DNA of 32,336 nucleotides from Peribacillus muralis (GTDB taxonomy: Bacteria > Bacillota > Bacilli > Bacillales > DSM-1321): contig NZ_LMBV01000021.1 in the NCBI RefSeq assembly GCF_001439925.1, positions 1-32,336 on the forward strand. The letters are read 5' to 3'. A model generated the notes under the pieces. That model was not told the DNA's origin. It searched no databases and saw only the letters and a program-made list of their open reading frames with translations. This document shows, piece after piece, positions 17,090 through 24,279 of the stretch. The translations under genes and the position numbers were made by a program. Every line of letters begins with the position of its first letter. The stretch's first letter is position 1.

Positions 17090-17479
17090 TTGATTCAACG
17101 TTTTATTGAACTTGGACAAGGTCTTTCTGATATATACGAACTGCTTGAGGTAGGTCGTAATCAGAAACATCGAGTCATCAGGCTTTTGGCGCTGCATACA
17201 ACCATAAATGATAAAAAGGTAACTTCCGTGGTTATCGTAATGCAACCTACCGATCCAGGTAAATTCCAACCGCTGTACATTTGCCGGGAAGGTATACCAA
17301 ACCCTCATATCAACAAAAACAAACGCTACGAGCTTTTTGAGAACCTGGCCGAAGAACTGGATAAACCAATCATTGAAATCGATGTGAAACCCTCGGTGCT
17401 TTTTGCTGAAACCGAGCTTTACTACCAACACTTAATCGGCATATTGCGAATGAATAGGTACCTTCCGCCATTGGGCTAA
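17090..17479 (+). CDS. DUF7147-like conserved protein
   Basis: 129-aa soluble protein, resembling a short Bacillaceae family that databases label DUF7147 and sometimes, without good reason, methylthioribose kinase. Its size rules out a kinase fold. Visible features are FIELGQGLSDIYELLEVGR at the start, the LLALHTTINDKKVTSVVIVM strand region and a conserved ELYYQHLIGILRMNRYLPP tail. Function unknown. The start is TTG at 17090 with AGGAGAGG 5 nt upstream. It is a single gene, convergent with ylbG across a terminator. Confidence 0.8.
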   Translation: MIQRFIELGQGLSDIYELLEVGRNQKHRVIRLLALHTTINDKKVTSVVIVMQPTDPGKFQPLYICREGIPNPHINKNKRYELFENLAEELDKPIIEIDVKPSVLFAETELYYQHLIGILRMNRYLPPLG

Positions 17480-17515
17480 AAAAAAAAACTGACTCGTGCT
17501 GAGTCAGTTTTTTTT
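17478..17515. terminator. Bidirectional terminator, DUF7147 gene / ylbG
   Basis: A-run, ACTGACTC (17488-17495), 5-nt loop, GAGTCAGT (17501-17508) and T-run; perfect stem between convergent genes. Confidence 0.9.
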
Positions 17516-17790
17516 CAAATTCCCATCTTATAATCGTATTCCTTTGCCTTATCGGGTTTTGAGTTTTCAAATTCCACCTTCAAAAACGGCTTATAAGAAA
17601 GGTCCACTTTTTTTACGAACGAATAATTATTCAGCTTTGCCACTAGCGGTTCCACTTCGTCCATATTCGTATAAAGGACCACATATTTCAATTTTTTCGA
17701 AACATAATGGATATTTCCAAATTTCCTTAGCATTTTAGCTTGTTTTAATGTATGTAAATAGACGATGATTCCTTGTCTCGCTCCAAGCAT
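17515..17790 (-). CDS. ylbG: DUF2129 family protein YlbG
   Basis: 91-aa protein of the YlbG (DUF2129) family, present across Bacillaceae and of unknown function. The family pattern is clear: [20 protein letters not shown] near residue 5, then [15 protein letters not shown] and [12 protein letters not shown]. The fold is a small alpha/beta domain with no catalytic residues that can be named. The ATG at 17790 follows a GGGAG site. In B. subtilis it sits between ylbF and ylbH as here, although two extra genes are interleaved in this window. Confidence 0.92.
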   Translation of the reverse strand: MLGARQGIIVYLHTLKQAKMLRKFGNIHYVSKKLKYVVLYTNMDEVEPLVAKLNNYSFVKKVDLSYKPFLKVEFENSKPDKAKEYDYKMGI

Positions 17791-17823
17791 ATTAATAACT
17801 CCCTTTTATAAAGGTTTTAACTA

Positions 17824-17853
17824 AGTGTAGCATAGCAGAATCTTTACTTTCAA
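17824..17853 (-). promoter_or_regulatory. Possible sigma A promoter for ylbG
   Basis: Minus-strand TTGAAA (17853-17848), 18 nt and TACACT (17829-17824), about 34 nt before the ylbG start. Moderate match only. Confidence 0.4.
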
Positions 17854-17926
17854 CAAAGAAAAAAGATTATAAACGAAATTCTCTTACTATTATGAATATA
17901 CATACTGGAAAGGAGCTCACAAAAAG

Positions 17927-18250
17927 ATGGATTTAGATCATATTTGGCATCAATTTATCGATCACCTTTTGGATAATGATGAAATTACCGAAGTGTCGGT
18001 AAAAAAGTTCACCGGCATCCCATTTATATATATCCATTATCACTCACTGAAAACCGATGAAGGATTGCTTTTTTTAATCATAAAAAAAGCGGCAAGCCAT
18101 TCGATGCGCGGCAAGCAGCTCCATTGTGAAACCATTTTCGTGAGGCAGGAAGATGATGTATATGTATTCCGCCATCGTTTTTTTGTTCCGCAGAAAAAGA
18201 TGTTTTGCTGCGGAAACCTTTGTCCGGACTGTATCCTTTTTCGCAGTTGA
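17927..18250 (+). CDS. Unrecognised 107-aa protein with Cys cluster
   Basis: I do not recognise this protein. It is 107 aa, soluble, His- and Asp-rich at the N-terminus (MDLDHIWHQFIDHLLDNDE), with alternating hydrophobic strands in the middle (IPFIYIHYH, GLLFLIIKK) and a C-terminal cysteine cluster CCGNLCPDC (near residue 94) that could bind a metal. The ATG at 17927 has AAAGGAG 11 nt upstream, a slightly long spacing. It is divergent from ylbG and convergent with ricF. It could be a small metal-binding protein; nothing firmer can be said. Confidence 0.65.
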   Translation: MDLDHIWHQFIDHLLDNDEITEVSVKKFTGIPFIYIHYHSLKTDEGLLFLIIKKAASHSMRGKQLHCETIFVRQEDDVYVFRHRFFVPQKKMFCCGNLCPDCILFRS

Positions 18251-18301
18251 CCGCTTCGGATAGTATGGATGATGAAGGGTGCTATAAGGCTCCGTACACG
18301 G

Positions 18302-18343
18302 AAAAGCCATCGAATTCCGTGAACTAACGAATTCCGATGGCTT
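18302..18343. repeat. Long imperfect inverted repeat without T-run
   Basis: AAGCCATCGAATTC and GAATTCCGATGGCTT pair over 14 bp with a single bulged base around an 11-nt loop. It sits between two convergent genes but has no poly-T tail on either strand, so it is not a standard terminator. Confidence 0.6.
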
Positions 18344-18382
18344 GAATGCATTGGCCCTAAGTCAACTTAAGGAATCGACTAT

Positions 18383-18832
18383 TCAGGCAGAGCACCCACA
18401 GCTTCCGCCAGTGCCACAACTTCCTGTTGAACATCCGCCAGAAGATACAAAAAATGGGTTTCCGGCTGGGGTTTTGACCTGTTCCGAAACCGCACGGCCT
18501 AATCTTCCGCTTATTTCATCAAGAACGGATTGCAGCTCGGTCTCCGCCCTTTTGAAATCGGCAACGGCAGGATGCATATCCATATCTCGTTTAGCTTCTC
18601 TAGTTTCTAAATTGATGCGCTTATAATCCGGATGATATTTACCGAACCTTTGAACATCTTCAAATAGATCCTTTAATGAATTGAACTTCGAGATTTTTTG
18701 CTGTGCCTCTTTGTCGTTCCGTAATGTATATAAACTAAGGAGATATTCTTCCCCTATTTCAGAATGAAGGATCATTTCAGCCAATCCATCAGCCTGTTGC
18801 AAAATGTCGATGATTTCCATAGTAGCAAGCAT
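18383..18832 (-). CDS. ricF: RicF (YlbF), RicAFT complex subunit
   Basis: 149-aa YlbF, which with YmcA (RicA) and YaaT (RicT) forms the complex that in B. subtilis promotes sporulation, competence and biofilm formation and stimulates RNase Y processing. The helical YlbF/YmcA domain is seen with EDVQRFGKYHPDYKRI (near residue 60) and DFKRAETELQSVLDEI. The tail carries six cysteines in SSGGCSTGSCGTGGSCGC, matching the Fe-S ligand region of the complex. The ATG at 18832 has GGAGGTGAG 7 nt upstream and gives exactly the B. subtilis length; the ATG at 18856 lacks support. Confidence 0.93.
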   Translation of the reverse strand: MLATMEIIDILQQADGLAEMILHSEIGEEYLLSLYTLRNDKEAQQKISKFNSLKDLFEDVQRFGKYHPDYKRINLETREAKRDMDMHPAVADFKRAETELQSVLDEISGRLGRAVSEQVKTPAGNPFFVSSGGCSTGSCGTGGSCGCSA

Positions 18833-18892
18833 TAACAAGCTCACCTCCACCTTCATTTTACCATTACTCCCTTTCAGATGCTAATGGTTTCA

Positions 18893-19318
18893 TTAAATCG
18901 AAGAAGTGATATGTACCTCAAACTCTTTTTGCAAGCCTGTTTTCTCCCCAGAACCATTCAAAATCTCCAGCTTAATTTTATGCAGCCCATTCGGGACTTC
19001 TTTTAAAATAAATGCAGCTGTTTTCATATCGACTTTCTTATGATTATCAATAAACACAGACACCGTTGCCATTTTTCCAGGATTTACGTTTGAAAAACTA
19101 TAGTTTTTCAAGTAACACTCAACGTAAACAGAGTTGCCTTTCACAAACGTTTTCACTCGAAAATCCTCATCAGACATTCGTTCGCTCGATACAGTGGTGG
19201 CAGCTTTTAGGGTAGATACACCTTGGATAGCCACTTTTGAATTTTCAGGTTCGGGTATTTTCTTGCCACAACCCGCCACTGCCATCAACACTGCTAGACC
19301 CAAAATCAATTTTCTCAT
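18893..19318 (-). CDS. Putative lipoprotein
   Basis: 141-aa secreted lipoprotein of unknown function. A short basic start, a hydrophobic stretch and the lipobox VAGC place the lipidated Cys near residue 17. The mature part is a beta-rich domain (VYVECYLKNYSF, KMATVSVFIDNH, LHKIKLEILNG) resembling small immunoglobulin-like extracellular domains; this is inference. The ATG has an AAGGGGGA site 7 nt upstream. It lies between ylbE and ricF on the same strand. B. subtilis has no gene here that I recall. Confidence 0.8.
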   Translation of the reverse strand: MRKLILGLAVLMAVAGCGKKIPEPENSKVAIQGVSTLKAATTVSSERMSDEDFRVKTFVKGNSVYVECYLKNYSFSNVNPGKMATVSVFIDNHKKVDMKTAAFILKEVPNGLHKIKLEILNGSGEKTGLQKEFEVHITSSI

Positions 19319-19378
19319 ACCATCGTCCCCCTTTTGCCTTTATTGTTCGCCAAAAGGAGTAATTTACTCTTTTTTTCT

Positions 19379-19621
19379 TCATTCACCCGGAGCGTTCATC
19401 GCTTGAAACATATGAAGCATCATTGAGGCTACTTGAACGCTTTCCGAAAATTTAGAAACACGATGGGGAATCGACTTCTCAAAATAATATTTCGCCTCGG
19501 TTTCAAATACATCCACTTCATGTGGATTACGCATTAACCTTTTGTACCAAGCAGGTTGAACTCTTAAATAATTTCGCATATCTTCATTTGATTGAATGAA
19601 TTCATATATATTTTGACGCAT
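19379..19621 (-). CDS. ylbE: YlbE-like protein
   Basis: 80-aa protein of the YlbE family, function unknown. The stretch LRVQPAWYKRLMRNPHEV (near residue 20) is characteristic. It is predicted helical and soluble. The ATG at 19621 has AAGGAGGG 6-7 nt upstream. It begins 12 nt after the ylbD stop, so the two are surely one transcript, as in B. subtilis. Confidence 0.9.
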   Translation of the reverse strand: MRQNIYEFIQSNEDMRNYLRVQPAWYKRLMRNPHEVDVFETEAKYYFEKSIPHRVSKFSESVQVASMMLHMFQAMNAPGE

Positions 19622-19633
19622 GAAAGGCCCTCC

Positions 19634-20062
19634 TTAATCTTTAGTGAATAAAAAAGGATTGGATCTCTGCTCTTTTTCTTTTGAGGGAGGACTTGAATCA
19701 CTTGGTTTATTCCCCTGAAAAGCAGATAAAACTCCTTGAATGGCTCCGATGGCCTGATTGGCATTCGTAATATATTGTTGAATCTGCCCCATATCCATAT
19801 TTTTGACTGCACTCATTATCGAACCGATCAATTCCGTACTTTCTCCCTTTTCCGCAGGCTGTGATGGAGATTCAGTGTTCACTAATGAATCATTCATACT
19901 GCCTTGAACCTGCCAGCGTGGATGATCTTCACCGAGTAAATACCATTCCTCAAAAAGTTCCTGCCATGTTGCTTGTTTATTTCTCACTTCATTCACTAAA
20001 TAAGGATGCTCTTTGACAAACTCCCGAAATCCATCCACGGAGGGGCGCTTTTTTTTTGCCAT
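19634..20062 (-). CDS. ylbD: YlbD-family putative coat protein
   Basis: About 142-aa YlbD-family protein; the B. subtilis homologue is annotated as a spore coat protein. The N-terminal half holds the conserved block FREFVKEHPYLVNEVRNKQ and WQELFEEWYLLGEDHPRW. The C-terminal part is Ser/Gln-rich and low complexity, ending SPPSKEKEQRSNPF. The ATG at 20062 has GAGGTGA 5 nt upstream; an upstream in-frame ATG at 20086 is not supported. First gene of the ylbD-ylbE unit. Confidence 0.87.
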   Translation of the reverse strand: MAKKKRPSVDGFREFVKEHPYLVNEVRNKQATWQELFEEWYLLGEDHPRWQVQGSMNDSLVNTESPSQPAEKGESTELIGSIMSAVKNMDMGQIQQYITNANQAIGAIQGVLSAFQGNKPSDSSPPSKEKEQRSNPFLFTKD

Positions 20063-20191
20063 TACTCTCACCTCACACTTAGACATCGCCTATTTCACCA
20101 TATGCTCCAGGGATATAAAAAGTGCATCCATCCTTTTTAAAGGCAATTGGCTTTCTTTATAGTATAATATTAGCAATAAAGGAGGAATTTC

Positions 20192-20701
20192 ATGTCGGAT
20201 ATAAGTGATTTGATTAAGGATTTTCAAGAACTGGCGGAATTAGCGGATACAACAGAGCTATCGATTTTATCCGGATTGATTTCAGGATTAAAGGCAAGAA
20301 AGGATCAAAGTAAATATTCCTATATTTCCAGCCTCCTTCAATTACACAAGAATGTAAATACCGAAGAAACGACAATTACAATGACCATGCCAAACACACC
20401 TCTCGTACATAATGAATTGAACATTACCCATGGAGGAATGATTGCCACCTTGATAGATACCGCGATGGGCACGCTAGCAAGCTCAACCGTTCCAACCGGC
20501 TATGCCACGGTAACAACGGATATTCAGGTCAGATATGTTAAACCAGCCATTGGTGATTTATTGACATGCACGTGCGAATTAATCCATAAAGGAAGTAAGA
20601 CAATCATCATCGAGGGCAAGGTCCACCGTGATGATGGGGAACTTTGCGCTGTCTCCACAGGGAATTTTTTCATCTTGAAAATGAAAGAAGCAAGCAAATG
20701 A
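20192..20701 (+). CDS. PaaI-like hotdog-fold thioesterase
   Basis: 169-aa hotdog-fold acyl-CoA thioesterase. The signature THGGMIATLIDTAMG (near residue 88) holds the conserved HGG and the catalytic Asp position of the PaaI family; the strands ATVTTDIQVRYVKPAIGDLL and the GKVHRDDGELCAVSTGNFFI end complete the fold. The N-terminal 60 residues are an extra helical extension. The substrate is unknown. The ATG has AAAGGAGG 6 nt upstream, and TATAAT at about 20163-20168 may be its -10. It is convergent with ylbC. Confidence 0.87.
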   Translation: MSDISDLIKDFQELAELADTTELSILSGLISGLKARKDQSKYSYISSLLQLHKNVNTEETTITMTMPNTPLVHNELNITHGGMIATLIDTAMGTLASSTVPTGYATVTTDIQVRYVKPAIGDLLTCTCELIHKGSKTIIIEGKVHRDDGELCAVSTGNFFILKMKEASK

Positions 20702-20728
20702 AAAACGGACCCACATCGGATCCGTTTT
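20702..20728. terminator. Bidirectional terminator, thioesterase / ylbC
   Basis: AAAACGGACCC (20702-20712) pairs with GGATCCGTTTT (20718-20728) with one mismatch; T-rich DNA follows on the plus strand. Confidence 0.8.
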
Positions 20729-20729
20729 A

Positions 20730-21770
20730 TTATTTTTTTATGAAATTCTGGGTGTAATACTTGTTATAAACCCCAACACCAAGCCCGGTAAATTCCTCGT
20801 TCAGCATCGCATCACGATGGCCTTTACTATTAAGCCAGCCTTCCGTCACCGCTGCAGCGTCCACATAATGCGCAGCAATATTTTCTCCTGCTGCCCTGTA
20901 TTTGACATGACCTGCATCAAGCCGTTTTTCCAAGTCCCCTTTCGCTTCCGAAACATGCGTCCCTTCTGGCGTGTCCGTCATTTCCCGGCTATGAAGATAA
21001 GCAACCTCCGCTGCAGGGCCGTCCCATTCCAGAGGCTTCAAATCGAATCTACGGCGCAAGATATTCGTAATATCAAAAATCTGCTGCTCATTTCCATCCT
21101 CGACCTTCTCCAAATCCTCTTGAGAAAGATCTTCAGCCCTTGGAGGAAGTTTACCATGATAAGTCAACTCATAAGGCTGTTGCTTCAAAAGGGCGGAATC
21201 ATTCAAAAATCGGATGCTTGAAATCGTTCCTGTGAATTTGTCCAAATACAGTTGAACATGAATGTTCCCGAGTTCAATCAATGGCCTCATGTTCATATCT
21301 TCCTCAGACAATTCAAAACGATAGGAGCTGTCACCTTCCTTAATATCAACAGTAGGTTCCACATATAAGCTGGAATAGATAGCATCAAGGGATTGCCCGA
21401 TTTTAAATGGAGCGACATTAACCTTGTCACCGATTCCATATGCAGAAACCACTTTTTCATCTTCAACGGCTAATTGAAAATAATTGCGATAGTCCTTATT
21501 ATAAATCCACCATTCATATCCATAGGCGGACATATCGATTCGGTCAGGCTCACCGAATTCCTTTTCTATCTCTTTTGCATTTTTCCCAATCGTTACGGCC
21601 AGGCCTTCCGTCGCTCTAGGCGCGCCTCCTTTTTCGGAGGAATTGATCTTTTCATTTATATGTTCATTGGGGTTAACACCTTTGTTACCATCAATAAGAG
21701 GGTTCCCTTCTTCTTCATTGCCGATATTAAGATAAATACCGATAACGAAAAAAATAATGATTAACACCAA
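20730..21770 (-). CDS. ylbC: CAP-domain secreted protein YlbC
   Basis: 346-aa protein equal in length to B. subtilis YlbC. An N-terminal membrane anchor (about residues 2-15) is followed by the CAP-associated domain (about 55-195) and a C-terminal SCP/CAP domain (about 220-346). CAP motifs are present: LHSREM, HVSEAKGDL, AAGENIAAHY and GHRDAMLNEEFTGLGVGVY, with the usual His and Glu residues. The activity of bacterial CAP proteins is largely unknown. The start is uncertain: TTG 21770 and GTG 21767 lack good ribosome sites, while the open frame extends up to a CTG at 21791 that adds the basic RRLGK segment and has GAGGGTG 7 nt upstream. Confidence 0.87.
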   Translation of the reverse strand: MVLIIIFFVIGIYLNIGNEEEGNPLIDGNKGVNPNEHINEKINSSEKGGAPRATEGLAVTIGKNAKEIEKEFGEPDRIDMSAYGYEWWIYNKDYRNYFQLAVEDEKVVSAYGIGDKVNVAPFKIGQSLDAIYSSLYVEPTVDIKEGDSSYRFELSEEDMNMRPLIELGNIHVQLYLDKFTGTISSIRFLNDSALLKQQPYELTYHGKLPPRAEDLSQEDLEKVEDGNEQQIFDITNILRRRFDLKPLEWDGPAAEVAYLHSREMTDTPEGTHVSEAKGDLEKRLDAGHVKYRAAGENIAAHYVDAAAVTEGWLNSKGHRDAMLNEEFTGLGVGVYNKYYTQNFIKK

Positions 21771-21791
21771 TACCTTACCTAATCTACGCAG

Positions 21792-22116
21792 AGGAACACA
21801 CCCTCTCTCTATCTATTTTATGTATCCAATGCAATAACCTTCTTACTTACTTGATTATATCATTGTTCAATCATAATTTTCTAATTTACGATAGGATGCC
21901 CCATCATTAAATTTATACAATAGTGGTACTTTTGTGAATGATTGAAATACGGTGGTTTTAGTTGATTGCAACTTCCACCATTTCATACTATTATAAAATA
22001 TAGGATAAAATGGTATATTATAATCATACTTGGATATTTTTAATATATTCTTACACATAATATTTTCCCGGTATGTCATTTTCATTCTCTAATATTGAAC
22101 ATAGGAGGTACTACTC
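21792..22116. other. AT-rich divergent gap ylbC/ylbA
   Basis: About 325 bp, very AT-rich, between divergent genes. It must hold both promoters, but no -35/-10 pair stands out; a CATAAAAT on the minus strand resembles a sigma E -10 without a matching -35. A weak ACCATTT/AAATGGT inverted repeat is present. No convincing gene. Confidence 0.5.
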
Positions 22117-22479
22117 GTGAAATTTGAACGCTTCGAAATCGAAAATATCACAGCCGACCTAAACCGATTAGATGACCTAATGCCGCAATATGGTTTAATT
22201 CGTGCAGAACAATGGGATTATGAAAGAGTCAGTTACGACCGTAAATTCGAATTGAAAGAAGGCATCTTTTACTTACGAATACTTGGCTATGCTACAGAAG
22301 GCGACGTAGGCGCCCACAGGGCCGTCATCAAACTAATGACTCCACTACTAGGGAAACACTATTACCCACATGGGGTTGAATATGGCGAAGGAGAAGATTT
22401 CCCTGCTTCTTTAGTTAAACAAAGCGAAAAGATCCTCGCACAGGTCAAAGAGGAACTTACACAATTCAACGGCCTTTAA
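22117..22479 (+). CDS. ylbA: YugN-like family protein YlbA
   Basis: 120-aa YugN-like protein, the same length as B. subtilis YlbA. It is a small acidic alpha/beta protein of unknown function; the block AEQWDYERVSYDRKFELKEG (near residue 31), FYLRILGYATEGDV and HYYPHGVEYGEGEDFP are family-like. The start is GTG at 22117 with an AGGAGGT site 7 nt upstream. The ylbB gene that lies beside it in B. subtilis is absent here. It ends at a strong terminator. Confidence 0.88.
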   Translation: MKFERFEIENITADLNRLDDLMPQYGLIRAEQWDYERVSYDRKFELKEGIFYLRILGYATEGDVGAHRAVIKLMTPLLGKHYYPHGVEYGEGEDFPASLVKQSEKILAQVKEELTQFNGL

Positions 22480-22518
22480 AATTAGCTCTCATCACTAAAT
22501 GATCACTCAATACTAAAG

Positions 22519-22543
22519 CCTGATGCTTTTAAGAAGCCAGGCA
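22519..22543 (+). repeat. Small hairpin ahead of the ylbA terminator
   Basis: GCCTG-AT-GCTT with AAGC-CAGGC forms a 9-bp stem with a 2-nt bulge, about 10 nt before the terminator. Role unknown. Confidence 0.45.
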
Positions 22544-22552
22544 ACTTGAAGG

Positions 22553-22591
22553 AGATGCTGACTGCATGCATGTTGCAGGCGGCATCTTTTT
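22553..22591 (+). terminator. ylbA terminator
   Basis: AGATGC-TGA-CTGCA with TGCAG-GCG-GCATCT forms a long stem around a 7-nt loop, followed by five T. Confidence 0.8.
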
Positions 22592-22611
22592 GGGGTTCCA
22601 TAGCCATCGAT

Positions 22612-22809
22612 TTACACTTCGTATCTTACATCTTTAAAATACCCGATAAATGGATTTTTTTGAAGATGATCCCGCGTAACATGAATTACTCCACTTTCAT
22701 TTTCTTCACCAACTTTTGAGACAGAGGATTGGCATAGTCGTATCGTTGATTCTAATCGATAAATGGCCTCACTAAAAGCGAATGAGTCATTTTGTATGGA
22801 ATAGGGCAT
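22612..22809 (-). CDS. Doubtful 65-aa ORF
   Basis: 65-aa ORF that I do not recognise (begins MPYSIQNDSFAFSEAIYRLE). The amino acid make-up is protein-like and not repetitive, but the ATG at 22809 has no ribosome site, and the frame is closed by a stop eight codons upstream. It may be a real small gene, a decayed remnant, or chance. It sits alone in the 1.1 kb gap between ylbA and ctaM. Confidence 0.3.
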   Translation of the reverse strand: MPYSIQNDSFAFSEAIYRLESTIRLCQSSVSKVGEENESGVIHVTRDHLQKNPFIGYFKDVRYEV

Positions 22810-23009
22810 CTTTGGTCGACATTTAAGCTTTTAGCCTTAATGAGTATGTAATGTCCTTGAACCCTCTTTGTCTACAATCATTTTAATACTAACCATCGGA
22901 GCGAAACAATCAGGGTCCCCCCCCTAGAAGCTGACAAACGGAGTGCTACCTTCTTTCACGCACAGTGAAAGGGTCTAAGTCCAAATCTCCCACTTCGTAT
23001 GAATGCAGA

Positions 23010-23094
23010 GTGGAATGGAGCGGGTGTGCGACACTCCGGGTTCACGCACCGCGTCCGGAAAGCCTAATGCCCTGCAGTGGAATGAAACAATCCA
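23010..23094. repeat. GC-rich intergenic repeat, copy A (shortened)
   Basis: Its first 28 bp (23010-23037) match copy B at 26 of 28 positions, and its last 22 bp resemble the end of copy B. The middle of about 45 bp is missing. It resembles dispersed GC-rich hairpin repeats I associate with Bacillaceae intergenic regions. Confidence 0.65.
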
Positions 23095-23101
23095 AGGTAC
23101 A

Positions 23102-23290
23102 GTTACTCGCGAATTTAGGCTTTGCATCGAATTTGAGACAGTTTCTCATAAAAATCGCGATTTTTCACACGAAATTTGGGGCCGTTTCTCGTCTATTTCT
23201 TGTGTTCCTCTCGAATTCAGCCCAGGTTGCTCATACAATTACTGCTTTCTCTCACCATTTCGGATCGTTACTCGCGAGTTTCCATCTTCA
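23102..23290. repeat. Degenerate ~41-bp tandem repeat array
   Basis: The heptamer GTTnCTC recurs at 23102, 23141, 23184, 23226 and 23267, at steps of 39, 43, 42 and 41 bp. Several units then carry a CGAATTT-like block about 27 bp later. Unit identity is low and there are no unique spacers, so it is not CRISPR. Confidence 0.6.
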
Positions 23291-23302
23291 TGTTTACGCA
23301 AA

Positions 23303-23432
23303 GTGGATTGAAGCGGGTGTGCGACACTCCTGCTGGAAATGCGCGTCTACTTGAGACCGCGCAGGCTGAAAGCCGAGGAGGCACACGAACCGCCCTCTAG
23401 ATAAGGGATCGTCTACAGTGCAATAAAACGGT
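23303..23432. repeat. GC-rich intergenic repeat, copy B
   Basis: About 130 bp, foldable: GTGTGC pairs with GCACAC, CTCCT with AGGAG, and TGCGCG-TCT with AGA-C-CGCGCA inside. It looks like a fuller but worn copy of the element also seen in copy A. Confidence 0.65.
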
Positions 23433-23497
23433 CATTTACAAATCTTCAAATCCCAGCTTCGTTTTGCTCCCAGTATTTTTCCTATAAAAAAACAAAA

Positions 23498-23544
23498 GTA
23501 CCCCATAGGATAGACTCTTTCGAAAAGTCTATCCTATGAGGTAC
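23498..23544 (-). terminator. ctaM terminator
   Basis: A 19-bp stem with one mismatch (23498-23516 with 23526-23544). On the minus strand it is followed by a T-rich stretch. It lies just after the ctaM stop. Confidence 0.8.
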
Positions 23545-23575
23545 AATTCATTTTTGCATAAGGCTAATTCATCTA

Positions 23576-24037
23576 TCAAAATCCGAGGATCGCCTTTATT
23601 AAAGAGGTTGTCTCTCCGCCATGATAAATGACATAAAGCAGGATGTAAACGGCCACCCCAGTGATTCCAGTGAAAAACCAAATGATACTTGTCGTAGGTC
23701 CGATTTTTTTATGGATGGCAAAATTTCCTTTAAATCCAGTGGTAAGCATGATGATTCCCAAAACAGCTCCAGTCGTGGCTAGCGTGATATGAAAAATCAA
23801 AAAAATCGTATAATAAATTTTAATATCATCTGGTCCCCCAAATGACGTACTGCCGATAAACACCGTTCTAGAAAGATAGATAGTGAAAAAGATTACCGCA
23901 AAAACCGCGGCTACCATCATCGTTTTTTTATGAGTCTCGATTTTACGTTGCTTAATTTGATACCAGCCTATTGCAACAGTGATCGCACTTAATACAATGA
24001 AGGCTGTACTTATCGTTGGAAGGATTGGTAAAGACAT
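23576..24037 (-). CDS. ctaM: DUF420 membrane protein, oxidase maturation factor CtaM
   Basis: 153-aa DUF420 protein with four membrane segments (about 7-25, 42-60, 76-100 and 116-138). In Staphylococcus aureus the DUF420 protein CtaM is needed for maturation of the heme A-containing oxidase; B. subtilis has the homologue YozB at another locus. Histidines conserved in the family are seen in ETHKKTMM, LIFHITLATTGA and AIHKKIGPT. Position right after ctaG supports a role in oxidase assembly. The ATG has AGAGGAA about 10 nt upstream. Terminators lie on both sides, so it may be its own unit. Confidence 0.82.
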   Translation of the reverse strand: MSLPILPTISTAFIVLSAITVAIGWYQIKQRKIETHKKTMMVAAVFAVIFFTIYLSRTVFIGSTSFGGPDDIKIYYTIFLIFHITLATTGAVLGIIMLTTGFKGNFAIHKKIGPTTSIIWFFTGITGVAVYILLYVIYHGGETTSLIKAILGF

Positions 24038-24235
24038 AAGAATAGTATTCCTCTCTATATTTATTAATCACCTATCATTTTATAAGAGGCAATCATAAAA
24101 TTCAATAAAATCAAGCATTATTAACAGAATGCTCACTTTTACAGAAAAGCCAAGACAAATCACTGGCTATTTGGTTTGAATCATTGCCCGTTCATCCCCT
24201 TGTCGTCGTTTCGGGAAATCTGGACAGACAAACAT

Positions 24236-24273
24236 CATAAAAAACTTGTCTGCCGCTAGACAAGTTTTTTATG
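24236..24273. terminator. Terminator after ctaG
   Basis: Perfect 16-bp arms (24236-24251 and 24258-24273) with a 6-nt loop; A/T runs form the outer stem, so it works in either direction. It stands between ctaG and ctaM. Confidence 0.9.
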
Positions 24274-24279
24274 ACGAAT

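Larger units (their letters stand above)
22480..23575. other. 1.1 kb gene-poor repeat-bearing segment
   Basis: Between ylbA and ctaM. In order: ylbA terminator, the doubtful ORF, a 7-bp hairpin (CTTTCAC/GTGAAAG, 22953-22971), GC-rich repeat copy A, a degenerate tandem array, copy B and the ctaM terminator. Plus-strand ORFs of 74-129 aa between 22965 and 23400 run across the repeats, overlap one another and lack ribosome sites; I treat them as chance. Confidence 0.7.

Noticed and set aside
23102..23290. Possible CRISPR array
   Set aside because: Units are adjacent and degenerate with no unique spacers between identical repeats, and no cas genes are nearby.
22965..23400. Overlapping plus-strand ORFs of 74-129 aa
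   Set aside because: They read through the repeat copies in three frames, have no ribosome sites and share the same DNA; better explained as GC-rich repeat artefacts.
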